Source of the DNA: Apus apus
Taxonomy: Eukaryota > Chordata > Aves > Apodiformes > Apodidae
Direction: 5' to 3'
DNA: 64,000 bases
Assembly: GCF_020740795.1 (NCBI RefSeq)
Contig: NC_067304.1
Location: forward strand, 5,818,056-5,882,055
Below are positions 1 through 11,964 of this stretch, piece after piece (position 1 is the first letter of the stretch; every line of letters begins with the position of its first letter). The notes beneath the pieces are model-generated. The model saw only the letters and a list, made by a program, of their open reading frames with translations, was not told the origin of the DNA and made no database searches. A program made the position numbers and the translations under genes.

Positions 1-2640
1 AGTGGTTTTACACTGGACTCAATTAGCCACAAATGACAAATAAAATACACACAGGTTGTAGGCTGAGCTCTGCTATTCTTATGGCTAACCCATATTCCTC
101 CATAGGTGTGTGTATGTGGAAAGAGATTTTGAGTTGAACCAATATTTTAGTTCACTTTTGTTGGAATATTTGCAAGAAAACTTTCCCCAGGAAACACAAA
201 TTTGTCTGTTCAGTTTTCCCATGAGCTCAGTGGGCCAAGTCATACCCATGAAAATATTTGCAAACCTTTCAACTGTGACTGTGAAACCTTTCATTAGTTG
301 AATACTTTGCTGGTTTGTGGTCTTGTCAATTTAGCTGATGTTTAAATTCAGGAACATGAGGAAGGATTCAGGGTAAGACATAGTCAGTGACAGAGTTCAA
401 ATCCATACACATTTCTACTTCTAAACAGACTTTCTAAGAGTTCTCAGTAAATGCACACAGCTTGTGCTACTTGCCTGAGTAGATTAGACTCCTGGTTTCT
501 GCTGCTGTAGGGCAGCTGGTTAGAGCTCACTGCAGTCAGGAGTTGATCAGCCAAATATCAGACAGAAGAATCTTGCTTCTGACTTGAGGGCCTGGAAGAA
601 AATATCCACTTTACTGATTTGTTTTTTTTCAGCTTGTGGACAAATGTTTTCATGATAGGATACAAACCCCTAATTCCTTACATTTCAGCTTCTCAACCAG
701 TGTCACACATTCTGCTCCTTGCACAATTTCTAACTTTCAAGTGGATGTTTTCTTACTGCAGAGGCAGTTTTCCTTAAATGCTTTGACCTTTCTTGTTCTG
801 CTTAGCTGGGCAGGTCAGGCAGGAGCTGCCTGGTGTCCCCACAGCAGCAGTCCTCTGCTGGGGTGGTAGAGGGCATCCTAACACTGAGCACTCCGTCAGT
901 TGTTGGCAGAAATTTTATAACACATGGATTTAATAAAGAATTATTTATTATAATTCTGTTTCATAGTATCTCTTTTCAACTTGGAATGAAGGTGGGGAAG
1001 TGTGTAAGCAGCTGCATATTGGATCAAAGTTGTAGTCTCTAAGACTGACATAATGAGTTTAAGGGAGGTGTGAAGTGTTAACAGCTAACCTGGGTCAGAC
1101 AGATAGGAAGCAGAGATGGTGATGCTCTTGCAGAGCAGAGTAGAAAAGGAGTGGGGGAAAGCACGTGTATGATTAAAAAAAAAAGAAAATAATTGGAAGT
1201 AGTTGCTTTCAATCAAATGAGCTGATGGTGTTGCAGTGAGGTGGCCCCTGCCAGGGCTGAAACAGGAGCCTTGGAGCATTTAGGACCCAAAGTGAAGTGC
1301 TGGACTGGGCAGCTGGGTGGCTCTGGGCTGGCAGAGGTGTGTGTGGTGGGTGACACTTGTGTGGGTGGAAAACTGTTCCTTTTATCAGTCATGTAACCTT
1401 TTGACAAGAAATCACAAGGTGCTTTAGTCTTAGTCCTGTTAAATCCATAGGTATGAACAATTTGATCTCCTCCCAAACTCCACTCTTCATTCACATCACA
1501 CTGCTGATGTCAGACACTGGGCATAATCCATTTTTCCAGACTTACAGCCCAGCTAGAATTGGATTTGACTGATCGGATTTCTTTTCAGTCTAAATTAGGA
1601 AACAAGATGGCTTGGAAAAGACAAATGCCATGTGAGTTTTTGCCATCTGCTCTGATGCTTGAGGCCTCTGAAGTTTAGTTTTGTGAAGGTGAAGTAATGA
1701 GGTGAGAGAGCTGAAGGTAAGACTGGTGCTGAGGGTGGCTGATGGGGGGGGCACCGTGGGACAGGAGCTAAGGAAGCATTGTACCTTGAAATACTGTGCC
1801 CAGCAGGTTCCTGAGATTCTGGAATGCTGCTTCCCACTGGACAGACAGGGAAACCCACCTAAGATCCCTCCCAGCCTCATCTGATCCATGGATCTGTGAT
1901 TTCTGCCTCCCTCAAAAGGCAGAGGGGCCCTGCAGCTCCCACAGCATCGAACCCTGCTGTGCTGCAGCCCGTGCTGCTGCCATGGCCCCTGGGGGGTGGG
2001 TCCTGCAGACCCAGCACCCCTCTGATGGCAGCTCCTAAAAGAGCCTCTCCCACCCCCCCAGGGGCTGCACTGCCCCTCCCTCCCCACAGACACTGTCACC
2101 AGTGAGCAGCGTGTTGGTGGCACCTGAGCAGCCAGCAGCGTTTTGAAATTAATTACGCGTGAGCTGGGGCAGAGAGAGTCACAGTATTAGCTTCTAATTA
2201 TTTTAAATTTGCTTTCTTAGCGGCTGAAAAAACAACCTTTGGGGAGAGACGCTGAGGTTTGTGAGGTGCCTTGGGCCAGGTGTCAGTTCTGAGACCTTGG
2301 GAGTCACTTTGTCTTTAGAAAGAGCAGCTGGGCTGGTCGGGGCTGCTGCCGGGGGGGGCTGCGAGTGTCTGCGGAGGGAGGGGGCACAGAAGCCCACGCT
2401 GAGCTCGGCTCCCCCCTCACTGCTGCTGGAAAGACAAAGTGCAGGAAGTTTTTGTGCCGGTTGCTGGTGGGGAAGTTAATTCTGCTGGAAGGGCTCTGAT
2501 GAAACGCTCACAGGCTGCTCCCTCTCATCGGGGAGAAGTGGTGACTATTTTAATGAAGCCAAAGCAAAGGCTTCTGCACTTGCACGAGACTGCTAATTTG
2601 TCCTGCTGGAAACAGAATGAGCGGTCGAAAGAGAAGAAGC
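1..2640. other. Intergenic sequence with no recognisable coding exon
   Basis: I see no exon with family resemblance on either strand. An AATAAA on the plus strand at 933-938 could end a gene entering from the left. In mammals GUCA1B lies tail to tail with GUCA1A, so it would be the expected neighbour, but none of its EF-hand exons is visible here. The open frames around 1590-2400 lie in GC-rich sequence and have no family features. Confidence 0.5.
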
Positions 2641-2668
2641 ATAACCTGAAATAATCCTGTAAAATATC

Positions 2669-2674
2669 TTTATT
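2669..2674 (-). other. GUCA1A: Candidate polyadenylation signal of GUCA1A
   Basis: TTTATT on the plus strand reads AATAAA on the minus strand. It is the first canonical signal I found downstream of the GUCA1A stop (4035-4037) and would give a 3' UTR of about 1.4 kb, much of it GC-rich (2790-4030). Confidence 0.4.
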
Positions 2675-4034
2675 AGTTTGCTATAAGATTGGAAGGACAA
2701 AAGCTTCCAGGTAAAACACCGTGAAGTGAAAAAGATGCACAGGAAAGATGGTCAGAAAGTTCCTTAGGAATTACAAGAACTCAGTGCTAAATAACGAGTC
2801 TTTCAGCTGTCAGGAAATCCTTCCTGGTGTCCTCTGCTGCCGCAGCATCGGACGAGGAAACTCCTCTCCAGGAGCAGCCCCAGCGCGATGTGGGGACCGT
2901 GGGTGACGCGGGGACAGGGGCGATGCGGGGGCGGGGGGTGATGTGGGAGGGAGGCAGCTGCTCCCCCCCCTGTGCGTGTCCCGCCTCCCGGGCTCGGCCC
3001 CTGCCGGTGGCACCGCTCGTTAGCTGAGCTCGCTGTTCCAGGCTGCTGGAATACCGGGTGACCTGTGGCTCCCCCGCCCTGGAGCGCTCCGGTGCCGGTG
3101 GGACCAGGCAACTCGCAGCCATCGTCGTTACAGCCACAAGATGCTCGAGGGTGCCACGGAGTGTGACTTGGAGGAGTTTAACCTTGTTTTGCAGGTGAGA
3201 AGACATGCAGGAATATTCCCACACACATTCAGAACTTTTCCCTCTCCGGTTGCTGCCGTTGCAGCCCTTCCAGGTATTTCAAGGGGAAACATGCCCTGAA
3301 AGCTCAGCTAGTTGTTAAAGAAAGGCACCATCCTATGGTTTTTATGCTTTTAAACAAAGAGCAACCACTGCCCTCGCTGCTCTACTACTCTCCTTTTTCC
3401 AGCTCGTGGGTGTTTTTGTCTTAAATTACCACTAATGATTGCTAACAATAAAAACAAATCGAGGAGCAAGTGGCCAGAACTGCTGATCTCGTGCTCTGGA
3501 GACACACCCGGGAAGAGGAGGTTCAGCTTTCATACCTGTGCCCTTGGGGACCCTCTCTCTGCAGGGCCACACACCGGGCAGCTCCGCTCCCTGCCGAGCT
3601 GCTGGCGATGGCCACGGCCCGGCGGGGAACGCTGAGGGTCTCGGGGTGCAGCACTGACCCCCTCGAGTGCTGCTGCTCCTCTGCCCGGGGGGCAGACCTT
3701 ACCCCACCTCTGCTCAGCAGCAACGTCCCCAGCCCGCGGAGCGAGGGGCCCCGGGACAGACCTGGGGGGCTGGATGTTCCCAGCCTGGACCAGCCGGCCC
3801 TGGTGGCAGCTCCTTCCTTCCCTCTGGCGGCTGCGGGGCAGGGCCAGGGCAGTGCCTGCCCTCCCGGCACTGCCTGCCAGGGGAGCAGGGCCTCCGGAGC
3901 GGCTCCCGGTCCTTGTCCTCGTGGGATGGTCTGTGGCTGGTGGCGCTGGGACAGCTCAGCAGCTCTCACCACCGCGTTTCCTTGTAGTGATGCGAGGGGG
4001 GAGCTGCAGAGCCCGAGGGGAGGTGCTGGGGAAC

Positions 4035-7000
4035 CTACTGGGCAGCCTCCACTCCCTGCTCCCCCTCGTTCCCTCTCTTCCCGTCGTTCTGGATCAGCTG
4101 GACGATGTGTGTCAGGTCCAGGCTACGGGTGAGGATCTCGAGCAGCTCCTGATCCTTTTGCACACCATCCATGAACTCTTCCAAGGAGAGCTCACCTGCA
4201 AGGGCACGTTCAGAAAAGGCCTGTTAAATCCTGCAGCCTTCCTCCTGCCCCTGGCCACGGCCCCGGAGCAGCCCCCCAGGAGCTGCACAGACTAAAACAG
4301 GGCCCTCCTGGTTCTGTGTGTCACCCACCCCAAACCCCATCACAGCTAAACCCCACCTAGATCCCCACACTGCAGTGTGACAAGGGGCAGTTTGCAGTGT
4401 CCAACAGAGGGGACAGGGAGCTAAACCTTCCCAGAGAGCTGCTCTCTGCCATCTCTCCCCATGTCTTGGTGCTCTGGGAAACCCAGGGCCTGGAATTGCT
4501 CTGGCAGACTGGACTGAGAGGAAGGTGGGAGCTCTGGGTGGGCCCCTCAGTTCAAGAAGGACAGGGAAAGAGTCCAGGGCAGAGCCACAAAGATGATGAA
4601 GGGAGTGGAACATCTCCCTGATGAGGAAAGGCTGAGAGAGCTGGGTCTCCTGAGCTTGGAGAAGAGGAGACTGAGGGGCAACCTCATCCATGTTTACAAA
4701 TATGTTAAGGGTGAGTGTCAGGAGGACAGAGCCAGGCTTTGTTCAGTGATGTCCAGTGATAGGACAAGGGGCAATGGGTGCAAACTGGAACATGGGAGAT
4801 TCCACGTAAACATCAGAAAAACTTCTTTCCTGTGAGAGTGACAGAGCCCTGGGACAGGCTGCCCAGAGAGGCTGTGGAGTCTCCTTCTCTGGAGACATTC
4901 ACACCTGCCTGGACACGTTCCTGTGTGATGTGCTCTGGGTGACCCTGCTCTGGCAGGGGGGCTGGACTGGATGATTTTTAGAGGTCCCTTCCAACCCCTA
5001 AGATCCTGTGATGCTGTGTTAGCCATTGCCTAAGGAGGCTCCTCACCATCTCCGTTTATGTCGATTTTGTCAAACACCATGTTTGTGAACTCCTCAGCAG
5101 TCACCGTCTCCTGGCACCGGTTGATAGCTCGGATAGCCTGGAGGGAGAGCAGGACACAGAGGACAATTACTGAGTGTGGTGCAGATCTGTGTATCCACCT
5201 GTACAAGTGGATAAACCTGTACAAGTTTCCTAAAAAACTGGAGATTAATTTCCCTTTAAAAAGCAATCGGTGTATTAAAAGATTAAGTGGCCATACTGGG
5301 ATAAGCCAGGAGCCATTCACCTCTGAAAATCCTTAGACTACATTCAAGCATTTATCTCAGCTGGGTTTCAGAGGATGTGGTTAAACAACCTGCAATGAGA
5401 AGATGAGGGGTTGCTGCTTGTTGGAGCACGCAGGTGCCAGGGGACGAGCGGGGTGGCCGGGCCAGTCTGGTGGGAGGGCTGGCAGAGGGCAAGCAGCAGG
5501 TTTGGCCAGTGTCTGCTCATTTGGCAGAGAGTTGTCTTTCTGGCTGGAAAACTCCTGTTCCAGCCTTTCTGTCTGCCTGTGTTAACAGCCATGGGCTGCA
5601 AAGGGCAGGGAGGAGCTGAGCCCACTCACTTTGATGATGTTCAGCAGCTCTCCCCGGTCAATGCAGCCGTTCCCATCCACATCGTAGAGCTTGAAATACC
5701 ATTTCAGCTTCTGATCCACCTTCCCTTTCAGGACCAGACTCAGAGCTGCCACATACTCCATAAAATCCATGTAGCCATCCTAAAAGCAGAAGGTCAGAAG
5801 CTAGGTGAGATTACAAGCAAAGAGTCAGGCAGCAAGGGATTGTCCTGGTCTCTGCTGGAAGTCACCACTGGAAGACTCTGATCTCTGCAGAGCCTCTGTG
5901 TGCTGATAACAGCTTGGTGTGTACCTGGCCTGGGGACTGGCAGAGCCTCCAAAGCTGACCTGCACTGCAGGAATCTCCTTATGCAAAGCAGTGGTAATTC
6001 AGAGGTCAGAGAGGAACAGGCTTATGGAGATGAACTCGAGGGATTACCTGCCGCTATCCTGTCTGCACACACCTGCAGCTCTCTGCTGCTGCAGGGGGTC
6101 CTGTGTGCAAAGCTCCAGGAGAGAAACAAACCCAGGAACTACCCAGCACGTTGCTGCCTTCATGGGCTGGGAAGGTGCTGCTCTGTCCCTGTGCCTTTTG
6201 CCTATCTGCCTCACACTGGGTCATGGCAAAAGCACAAACAGTTTTATCTTTGACTTTCCCCCAAGGTGTTTGCCCACCAGCGGCTCCTGCTGCAGCGTCA
6301 GAGACCTTCAGCTGAGCCCACAGCCTGGTCCCCAGCCCGTGCAAAGCTGTGCTGGGGTGAGCTCCCCTGCCACCAGCTGCCTCCAGGCACTGCCCAGTGG
6401 CATTCACAGCTCCCAGGACACCTGGTGAAATACCTGGTGAAATGCCTGGTGCCCACAAGGGGCCTGTTGGTGGCACAAGCCACTGAGATAACAGAGCACT
6501 TTGAAGGAAACTCTCCCCTAGAGAATAAGCCAGGACTCGTCAATGAAAAAAACCCCCACAACATGGGGCCAGTTCAAGAGGAGATCATCTGCTTTATCCC
6601 ACTGCTGCAGGAGCCAGGTTAGGTATAAATAGCTACTGAGCCCCATTCCCAGCAGGATTTCCTGTGCATCAGTTCCCTTTCCAGGCAGGCTTTCAAACAC
6701 AGGGCAGTGAGCAAGGCAAAGGCACAAACAGCACCAGCCGGATTTAACGCCTACATTGTACTATTTTCAGTGGGATTAAGCCCACTAAACCCCTTGGGTT
6801 GCCATAAAATATATCCCTCATCTCACAAGGTGCAATTTCAGATCATTGGCAAGTAAAGCAGGGTGCTGTTTCCCCTTGGAGACACATCACCCGTTTCCCT
6901 GACAAGGCTCCCGAGCTGGGAACACACCAGGGTCTGGCACAACCACAGCCCGAGGTGCAAAACCTCTGCCTGGGGAACCAAAAGCCCAGGCTTCTTATCA

Positions 7001-7717
7001 TATGGGACTGAGCACAGGTAATAAAAGCAATGAAACTCTAATCCACTGGTAACTTAATAGGAAACCAGCCCTGATCTCTTCTGTAAAGCCCAGCCCGTGC
7101 CAGGCTGCAGGGCTCGGGAACTCCCTGTTTCTGCATGAGTGCAGCACTTCTTCTCACACCACTCACTCCTTCCCTCCTGTCACAACATTTGTTATTTAAG
7201 GATTAAAGGGCACTTTGTTTTCAAGAGATCACAGACTAGCAGATAAAATCCCTCAATTTCAATAACTTAAAACTGAAAGGGAAATATCAAGTCTGGGAGA
7301 AGACTCTGTTCTCCCAGAACAGTCAGCAGGTGGAGAGTTTTGGCTGACATTTTTCACCTTACATAACTGATTCTACAATTTCTGTAGCCGAAGAGATCAG
7401 ACCCCATGTCCTTAGACACCCCTGGATTTCCATACACCCCAACAGACCACGGGAGCTCCAGGCAGGGAGCAGAGCACAGCCCATCCCTGCCCAGGCTGAG
7501 AACAAAGGACAATATTTACCTTATTAAAGTCAAATGTCTCAAACATTTGCTCAACGTAGCTGTTTGCTGCTGGACTCAGGTTTCTCAAGCCAAAAAACTG
7601 TTTGAACTCATACAGGGTGAGCTGGCCAGAAGGACACTCTGTCATGAACTTCTTATACCACTGGTGGCACTCGGTGGTGCTCAGCTCCTCCACGCTTTTC
7701 CCGTCCATGTTCCCCAT
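4035..7717 (-). CDS. GUCA1A: GUCA1A, guanylate cyclase-activating protein 1 (GCAP1), 4 coding exons
   Basis: This is a calcium-sensing activator of retinal membrane guanylate cyclases, acting in photoreceptor outer segments. The coding exons on the minus strand are 7717-7520, 5779-5630, 5137-5047 and 4195-4035. All junctions are GT/AG and the phases (0, 0, 1) join into 199 residues, close to the 201 of human GCAP1. It starts MGN, so Gly2 can be myristoylated. EF-hand 1 is degenerate (the ECPSG segment), as in all GCAPs. Three canonical loops follow, at about residues 63-74, 99-110 ([12 protein letters not shown]) and 142-153 (DINGDGELSLEE). The C-terminal tail, ending VEAAQ, is acidic and divergent. 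I chose the MGN start because of the family; an in-frame Met 11 codons upstream would hide the myristoylation site. Introns are 1.74 kb, 492 bp and 851 bp, and the last carries a CR1 copy. The probable CIMIP3 gene lies upstream on the same strand. Confidence 0.97.
4525..5018 (+). mobile_element. CR1 LINE, 3'-terminal fragment, in GUCA1A intron 3
   Basis: This is a 5'-truncated copy of the chicken-repeat-1 family, sense on the plus strand and so antisense to GUCA1A. The typical order is visible: the 'caagaaggacaggg' block (about 4553), 'gaggaaaggctgagagagct' (4622), 'gacaaggggcaatgggtgca' (4763), 'caggctgcccagagaggctg' (4855), 'ggctggactggatgattttt' (4961) and the tail block 'ggtcccttccaacccctaag' (4983). 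It ends in the degenerate terminal octamer repeat near 5010. The left boundary is approximate. The copy stops about 30 bp before the exon 3 donor. Confidence 0.93.
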
Positions 7718-9743
7718 CTCCACTCCAAGTGCTGGTCCCCGTGCAGCCAAAAATGGATGTTCTCTGAAATCTGAGGGCTTCCTTCTCAGTTCTGCTTCTC
7801 ACCTTTAAAGTCCAAATGTCCTCAGCACTGCAGGAATCACAGAAGTGGGAAAAAACAAGGTGCCTTGTGCCTGAGCTGTCCCGTTGCAGTCTTGGCGCTG
7901 GTGGATGCTGAAGACACTTCTCTCCAGGGAAACTCAAAAGCACAAAACCCTCTTCAGACAAGAGGGTGACATTTAAGTACCCAGCAAATCCCTCCCTGGC
8001 CAATGAGGCTCAGGGGGGTGATGGGTTTCAGCCAGGCATTAAGAGTTCAGGGTTAAAATAGAAAGAAGGTAAAATGGAAAAGTCTTGCAGATTACAGGCC
8101 CAGCAGGAGATTACCAGGGTGGAATGTTCTCCATGATGCTGTAATCTCCTAATCCACTTCATTTATGATTTTGTGTGGGGTCACATGAGCAATAACTTTG
8201 CACCAAAATCAGGGGAAGAAGAAAGAGAGAAAAGCATTTGGAAGTGTCTGTGCTGTTCCTGTCTTTTTGGTCTCCCTCAGCCCCGCTCTGGCTGGAGGGT
8301 CCCCAAGGGGGCTGTCAGAGCCTGGGATTCAGGGAGAGGGAAGCACCATTAACCCCCACGAAGAGGTGCTAAATGAGGGTGAATTTGGTGTTCTGAGACA
8401 AATATAGAAACATAATTGGTTTGAATGTTAAAGCTGTAAGTGCTTTAAAAGCAGATGCCAGGGGCTATGATGACCCCAGGGAAGGTCCCTCTTCACCTGA
8501 CTGCTGGGTCCCCTCCCTAGTTTTGTTTCTCTGGTCCTGCCAGTTGAGCATCCCCAGTTTTCCACATGTGGCTCAACCCAGGAGTGTGTCCCAGCCACTG
8601 CACTGCCAGGACCTGGCTAATGCCAGTGATGTTTGATTTTCATTTATGATGAATTACCATGGAAAATTCTCATATAAATATGACTGAAACTGATGTTGTT
8701 TTTAGTCTGACAGGGGGTTCAGAGAAAAACGGGGAGATAAAAGAGCATATCATCAGAAAGCAGCATGGGGATGAAATATGTGTGACTGCTGGATCTCTAT
8801 GCACAGAGTCTGTCCTGCAACGCTTGGGGTTGTGTATCTGAGAACTTCAAGACAAAGAGCCCAGCTTTCATGTGTGGTGGATCTTGGTATTGCTTCTGCA
8901 CTGAAGTAAATTAGGAATAACTGCTAAAGCAGGTGGCAGGAAATAGTCATAAGAGTTACAGAGAAGGAATTAGACTGAGGGACACTAATTGGATGTGCTA
9001 AACCTGTACTGTCTGCAGCAGCAGACACTTTTCACCAATGTGCACACAAGTTGTGAGCAAGGTGAGCTTTCAGTGGGTGCCCTGGGCTCTGGTCCCCCTG
9101 GGATCAGCTGGGATTGTCCCTCCTGAAGTAGAGGGGATTACACTATTGGGCATTCAGTAATAGCAGAAGGCTTGTCTATTAAACGTAGATACACACTCAC
9201 CAACTGGTTCAAGCAGTATTTGCTAATGGTGCATCCAGTTCTGCAGGGCAGGCAATGCACAGGTGAACAGTTTTGTGCTGCCTCCTGGGGAAGAGCTGCA
9301 GGGACGTGACAGATGAATTTCATCTCCAAATACTCTCTCAGGTCTAAGTGCCACAAATGAAGCCTGCTTTTCCATTCACTAAGAACAACACTCTGTGTCT
9401 AGGAAAGCCTGATGAAAGAAGATGTCCTTCCAAAGAAGGAGCAGAGTTTCTGCTCTGCCGAAGAAGCTGGCAAGACCTGCCCAGGTTCTGCAGCTTGTTG
9501 TGTGGAGGAGCCTGGTGGGGGTGGCTGCTCCTGCAGCCCCGTGTGCTGCTGACACCCAGTGCCACCCTGTAGCCAGCTGGCAATAAATGACAGGACAAGT
9601 CTGACGAGGTTTTTAGAGCAAAATCCTCATGGCATGTTTTTCTGGGGAGCAGCTCCGTGGCCTCCCCACCCCTCACGTGCTCCCTGCTAGAGCTCAGGCG
9701 TTCAAGGGAAAGTCACTCCAATCACTGCTTTCACTGCTTGGGC
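7718..9743. other. Intergenic interval upstream of GUCA1A, containing its presumed promoter
   Basis: This is the 2 kb between the GUCA1A start codon and the 3' end of the CIMIP3-like gene. No coding exon is recognisable. It should hold the GUCA1A promoter and 5' UTR. A TAATCC at 8150-8155 matches the core of CRX/OTX sites that are common in photoreceptor promoters, with a TAATCT 8 bases before it. Confidence 0.5.
8142..8155. promoter_or_regulatory. Possible CRX/OTX sites upstream of GUCA1A
   Basis: The plus strand shows TAATCT at 8142-8147 and TAATCC at 8150-8155, about 430 bp upstream of the GUCA1A start codon. CRX, the photoreceptor homeodomain factor, recognises TAATCC/TAATCT-type cores. 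Such hexamers are frequent by chance, so the only support is the position and the pairing. Confidence 0.25.
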
Positions 9744-9749
9744 TTTATT
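9744..9749 (-). other. CIMIP3: Polyadenylation signal of the CIMIP3-like gene
   Basis: AATAAA on the minus strand begins only 12 nt after the stop codon at 9762-9764. This close spacing supports 9762-10157 as a true terminal exon with a very short 3' UTR. Confidence 0.6.
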
Positions 9750-9761
9750 CAGCCACTGTTC

Positions 9762-10157
9762 TCATTGCTTGGGTTTGTTTGCTCTTGGCTCCAACCTGGG
9801 GCCCCGAAGGGGTCTCCATTTCACAATGTTGGCACTGGGGACATCCATCACCTTCCTGGTGTGGTCGGTGCTGCGGTGGTAGCGGTACCCGCAGGTTGGC
9901 TTCTGCGCCGTGTAGAAGGGGTTGTACGAGTTGGAGAAACTGCGGTTGTAGAAGAGAAACCTGAGGGAGTCAGGTGGGCAGCCCTGACAATGGGCAAGAA
10001 AAGGAACAAAGTGCATTTCCTCTGACTGGTGTCGTGCTGGAGACTGCTGGCTCTTTGGACCCAGCAGGGTGGGAATGACCTCCTGCGTGGCCTTGGTCTT
10101 CTCCATTCCCTTTGGTCCCTTGTTGTCCTTGCCAGGGGGTCCTGGTGTTTCAGTCAC
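9762..10157 (-). CDS. CIMIP3: Terminal coding exon of a probable GUCA1ANB/CIMIP3 homologue
   Basis: A 396-nt frame (131 codons plus stop) opens at a good acceptor (tccacag at 10164-10158) and ends just before a polyadenylation signal. The first half is Lys/Gln/Pro-rich. The second half (NRSFSNSYNPFYTAQKPTCG, then YRYHRSTDHTRKV) has the Tyr/Asn/Pro/Arg-rich look of ciliary microtubule inner proteins. In human, GUCA1ANB, now called ciliary microtubule inner protein 3, lies just upstream of GUCA1A in the same orientation, exactly as here. I infer the name from this position and composition and could not align it with the human protein. The exon has no in-frame stop and its codons look protein-like. 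I am fairly sure the exon is real and less sure of its name. Confidence 0.6.
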   Translation of the reverse strand: MTETPGPPGKDNKGPKGMEKTKATQEVIPTLLGPKSQQSPARHQSEEMHFVPFLAHCQGCPPDSLRFLFYNRSFSNSYNPFYTAQKPTCGYRYHRSTDHTRKVMDVPSANIVKWRPLRGPRLEPRANKPKQ

Positions 10158-11964
10158 CTGTGGACCAAAAGAGCCAGACAAATGCATTGCAATTGTCCCC
10201 TCCTCAGTGCTTAAAGCCCCAATAGAAGAGCGAACTGGTGACCAAAAAAAGCAACAAGTTAAACCAGGAGAGCTTGAGTCTCCTGGTCAGTCCTGGAATG
10301 AAGTCAGTGCCACCACCTGTGGGCCTGGGGCCACGGGACGCAGAAGCAGCCCGTTTGGGCTGCGGGTTTGCACCAACCCTTGGCAGAGGAGGAGGGGGAT
10401 GTGTGCCCTGAGACACCCCTGGGGCTGGCCTGTCACCCCTGGCTGCTCCAGGGCTGTGCTTGACTGGGAAAATGTTTCTGCTGCTGTTACTTAGCCATGA
10501 CTCAGTTATCTTGTTTTCATTCACGACACTTCTGTGCTGATGGAAACTCTTCCCCAGCAATTATCCGATTTACTCCCGTGTGTCCTAAATAAAGACTTTG
10601 CTTTATTTTTAGCCTTGTAAGGAGGTTTCCTAGTTCCCATGGTGCCCTGGTTTATTTGTTGCTCTATTTCTGTTGCCTGTAGCTCTCTTTGAAGACTGGC
10701 TCTTAAACCTATTAGGGGGGGACACCCAAAAATTATTTGGAAATCTCCCTGAAGCCTTTGAGGGAAATTTCCAGATCCCCACGAGTTCAGCCATCATTTT
10801 TAGTACCTGGCTTCCCTAGCACAGCCACCTGCCAGACGCCTGAAAGGCTCCATCACTGGAGCTCAGGACAAGGGTGATTTCAGATGTTGCTCACCAGGAA
10901 ATGTCAGTCTGTTTTATTTCTACAGGGGATAAAATAATGCTCCTGAAGAGCAGATTTTGTACCACAACGGCCATTTCCGGGTGGTTTGTGAATCCCTGCC
11001 CTGAACAAACTCAGATTTGCTCAGAAATGGTTATATCCACATACATGCTCATGACCTGTCTGGCTTTGGAAGGTAGAGACAAGTGTGCACGTGGATGCTC
11101 TGCTGCAGCTGCGGGGAGCAGACACCCCATGGAAGCACTGCAGGGGGGGAGGTGGGGCTGGAGATGCTTTGGAAACCCAATTGCTAAGTCACGTAGATAC
11201 TTCTGAGATGTGCAAGCCTTGCACAGGGCTGACAGACATCTCCAGTGACAGGCAGGACGTGGTGCCAAGGAGTGCTGAGCTCTGGGCTCTGTCCTTGCCA
11301 TGGGGTTCATGTGCACTGGGGGTTCCTGCTTATTCTCTAGGGAACCTGAAGCTTGGCAGAAAGATCCTTCCTGCCCAAGTGAGTGCACCTGCTTGCATGG
11401 GCACTGTCTTTGAGGAAAAGCATCAGCTCAATGTCCACAGAGCTATTTATGGCACTGCCAGAGCTCTGGGCTTGAATTAAGAGTCTCCTGTAATCCCTTT
11501 GCGTCCAGTCACAGGTTTAGAGATCCCTAATCCCTCTCAAAGAAGAAGGACCTCCAGGAAGAACCTCACAGGTAGGGTCACAGAGAGATGACTGACTTCA
11601 GTGATCAAGAAGTACAAAGGGTTCAGATGCCCACCCAGATGAAGCATTGCCCTGCCCAGCTGGTGGATCCCTGCCTGGCTGCCAGAGCTCTGCCCATCCT
11701 GCCCCTCTGCCACTGCCACCCCTCTCCCTGCAGCAGGGTCCCCACTCCTGCAGCTCCTCACTCATACCCAGGGAGCCACCCCAGCTGGCAGGGCAGCCAG
11801 ACTGGCTTGCACAGCAGGGGGGAGATGTTGCATCACCCCGACACCACCGAGACCCTGTTGTTCCAGCCACCCCCAGGGCTTGCCAGCCCCCCACAGCCCC
11901 CCACAGGAAGAGGACACAGGGAGCAGAAATCCTTCCTGCCAAACCATCAGCCTGGGGCTCCCAC

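Noticed and set aside
1-3500. Possible GUCA1B coding exons, expected tail to tail with GUCA1A
   Set aside because: No EF-hand loop or other GCAP2-like segment could be found in any frame. At most its 3' UTR could enter from the left.
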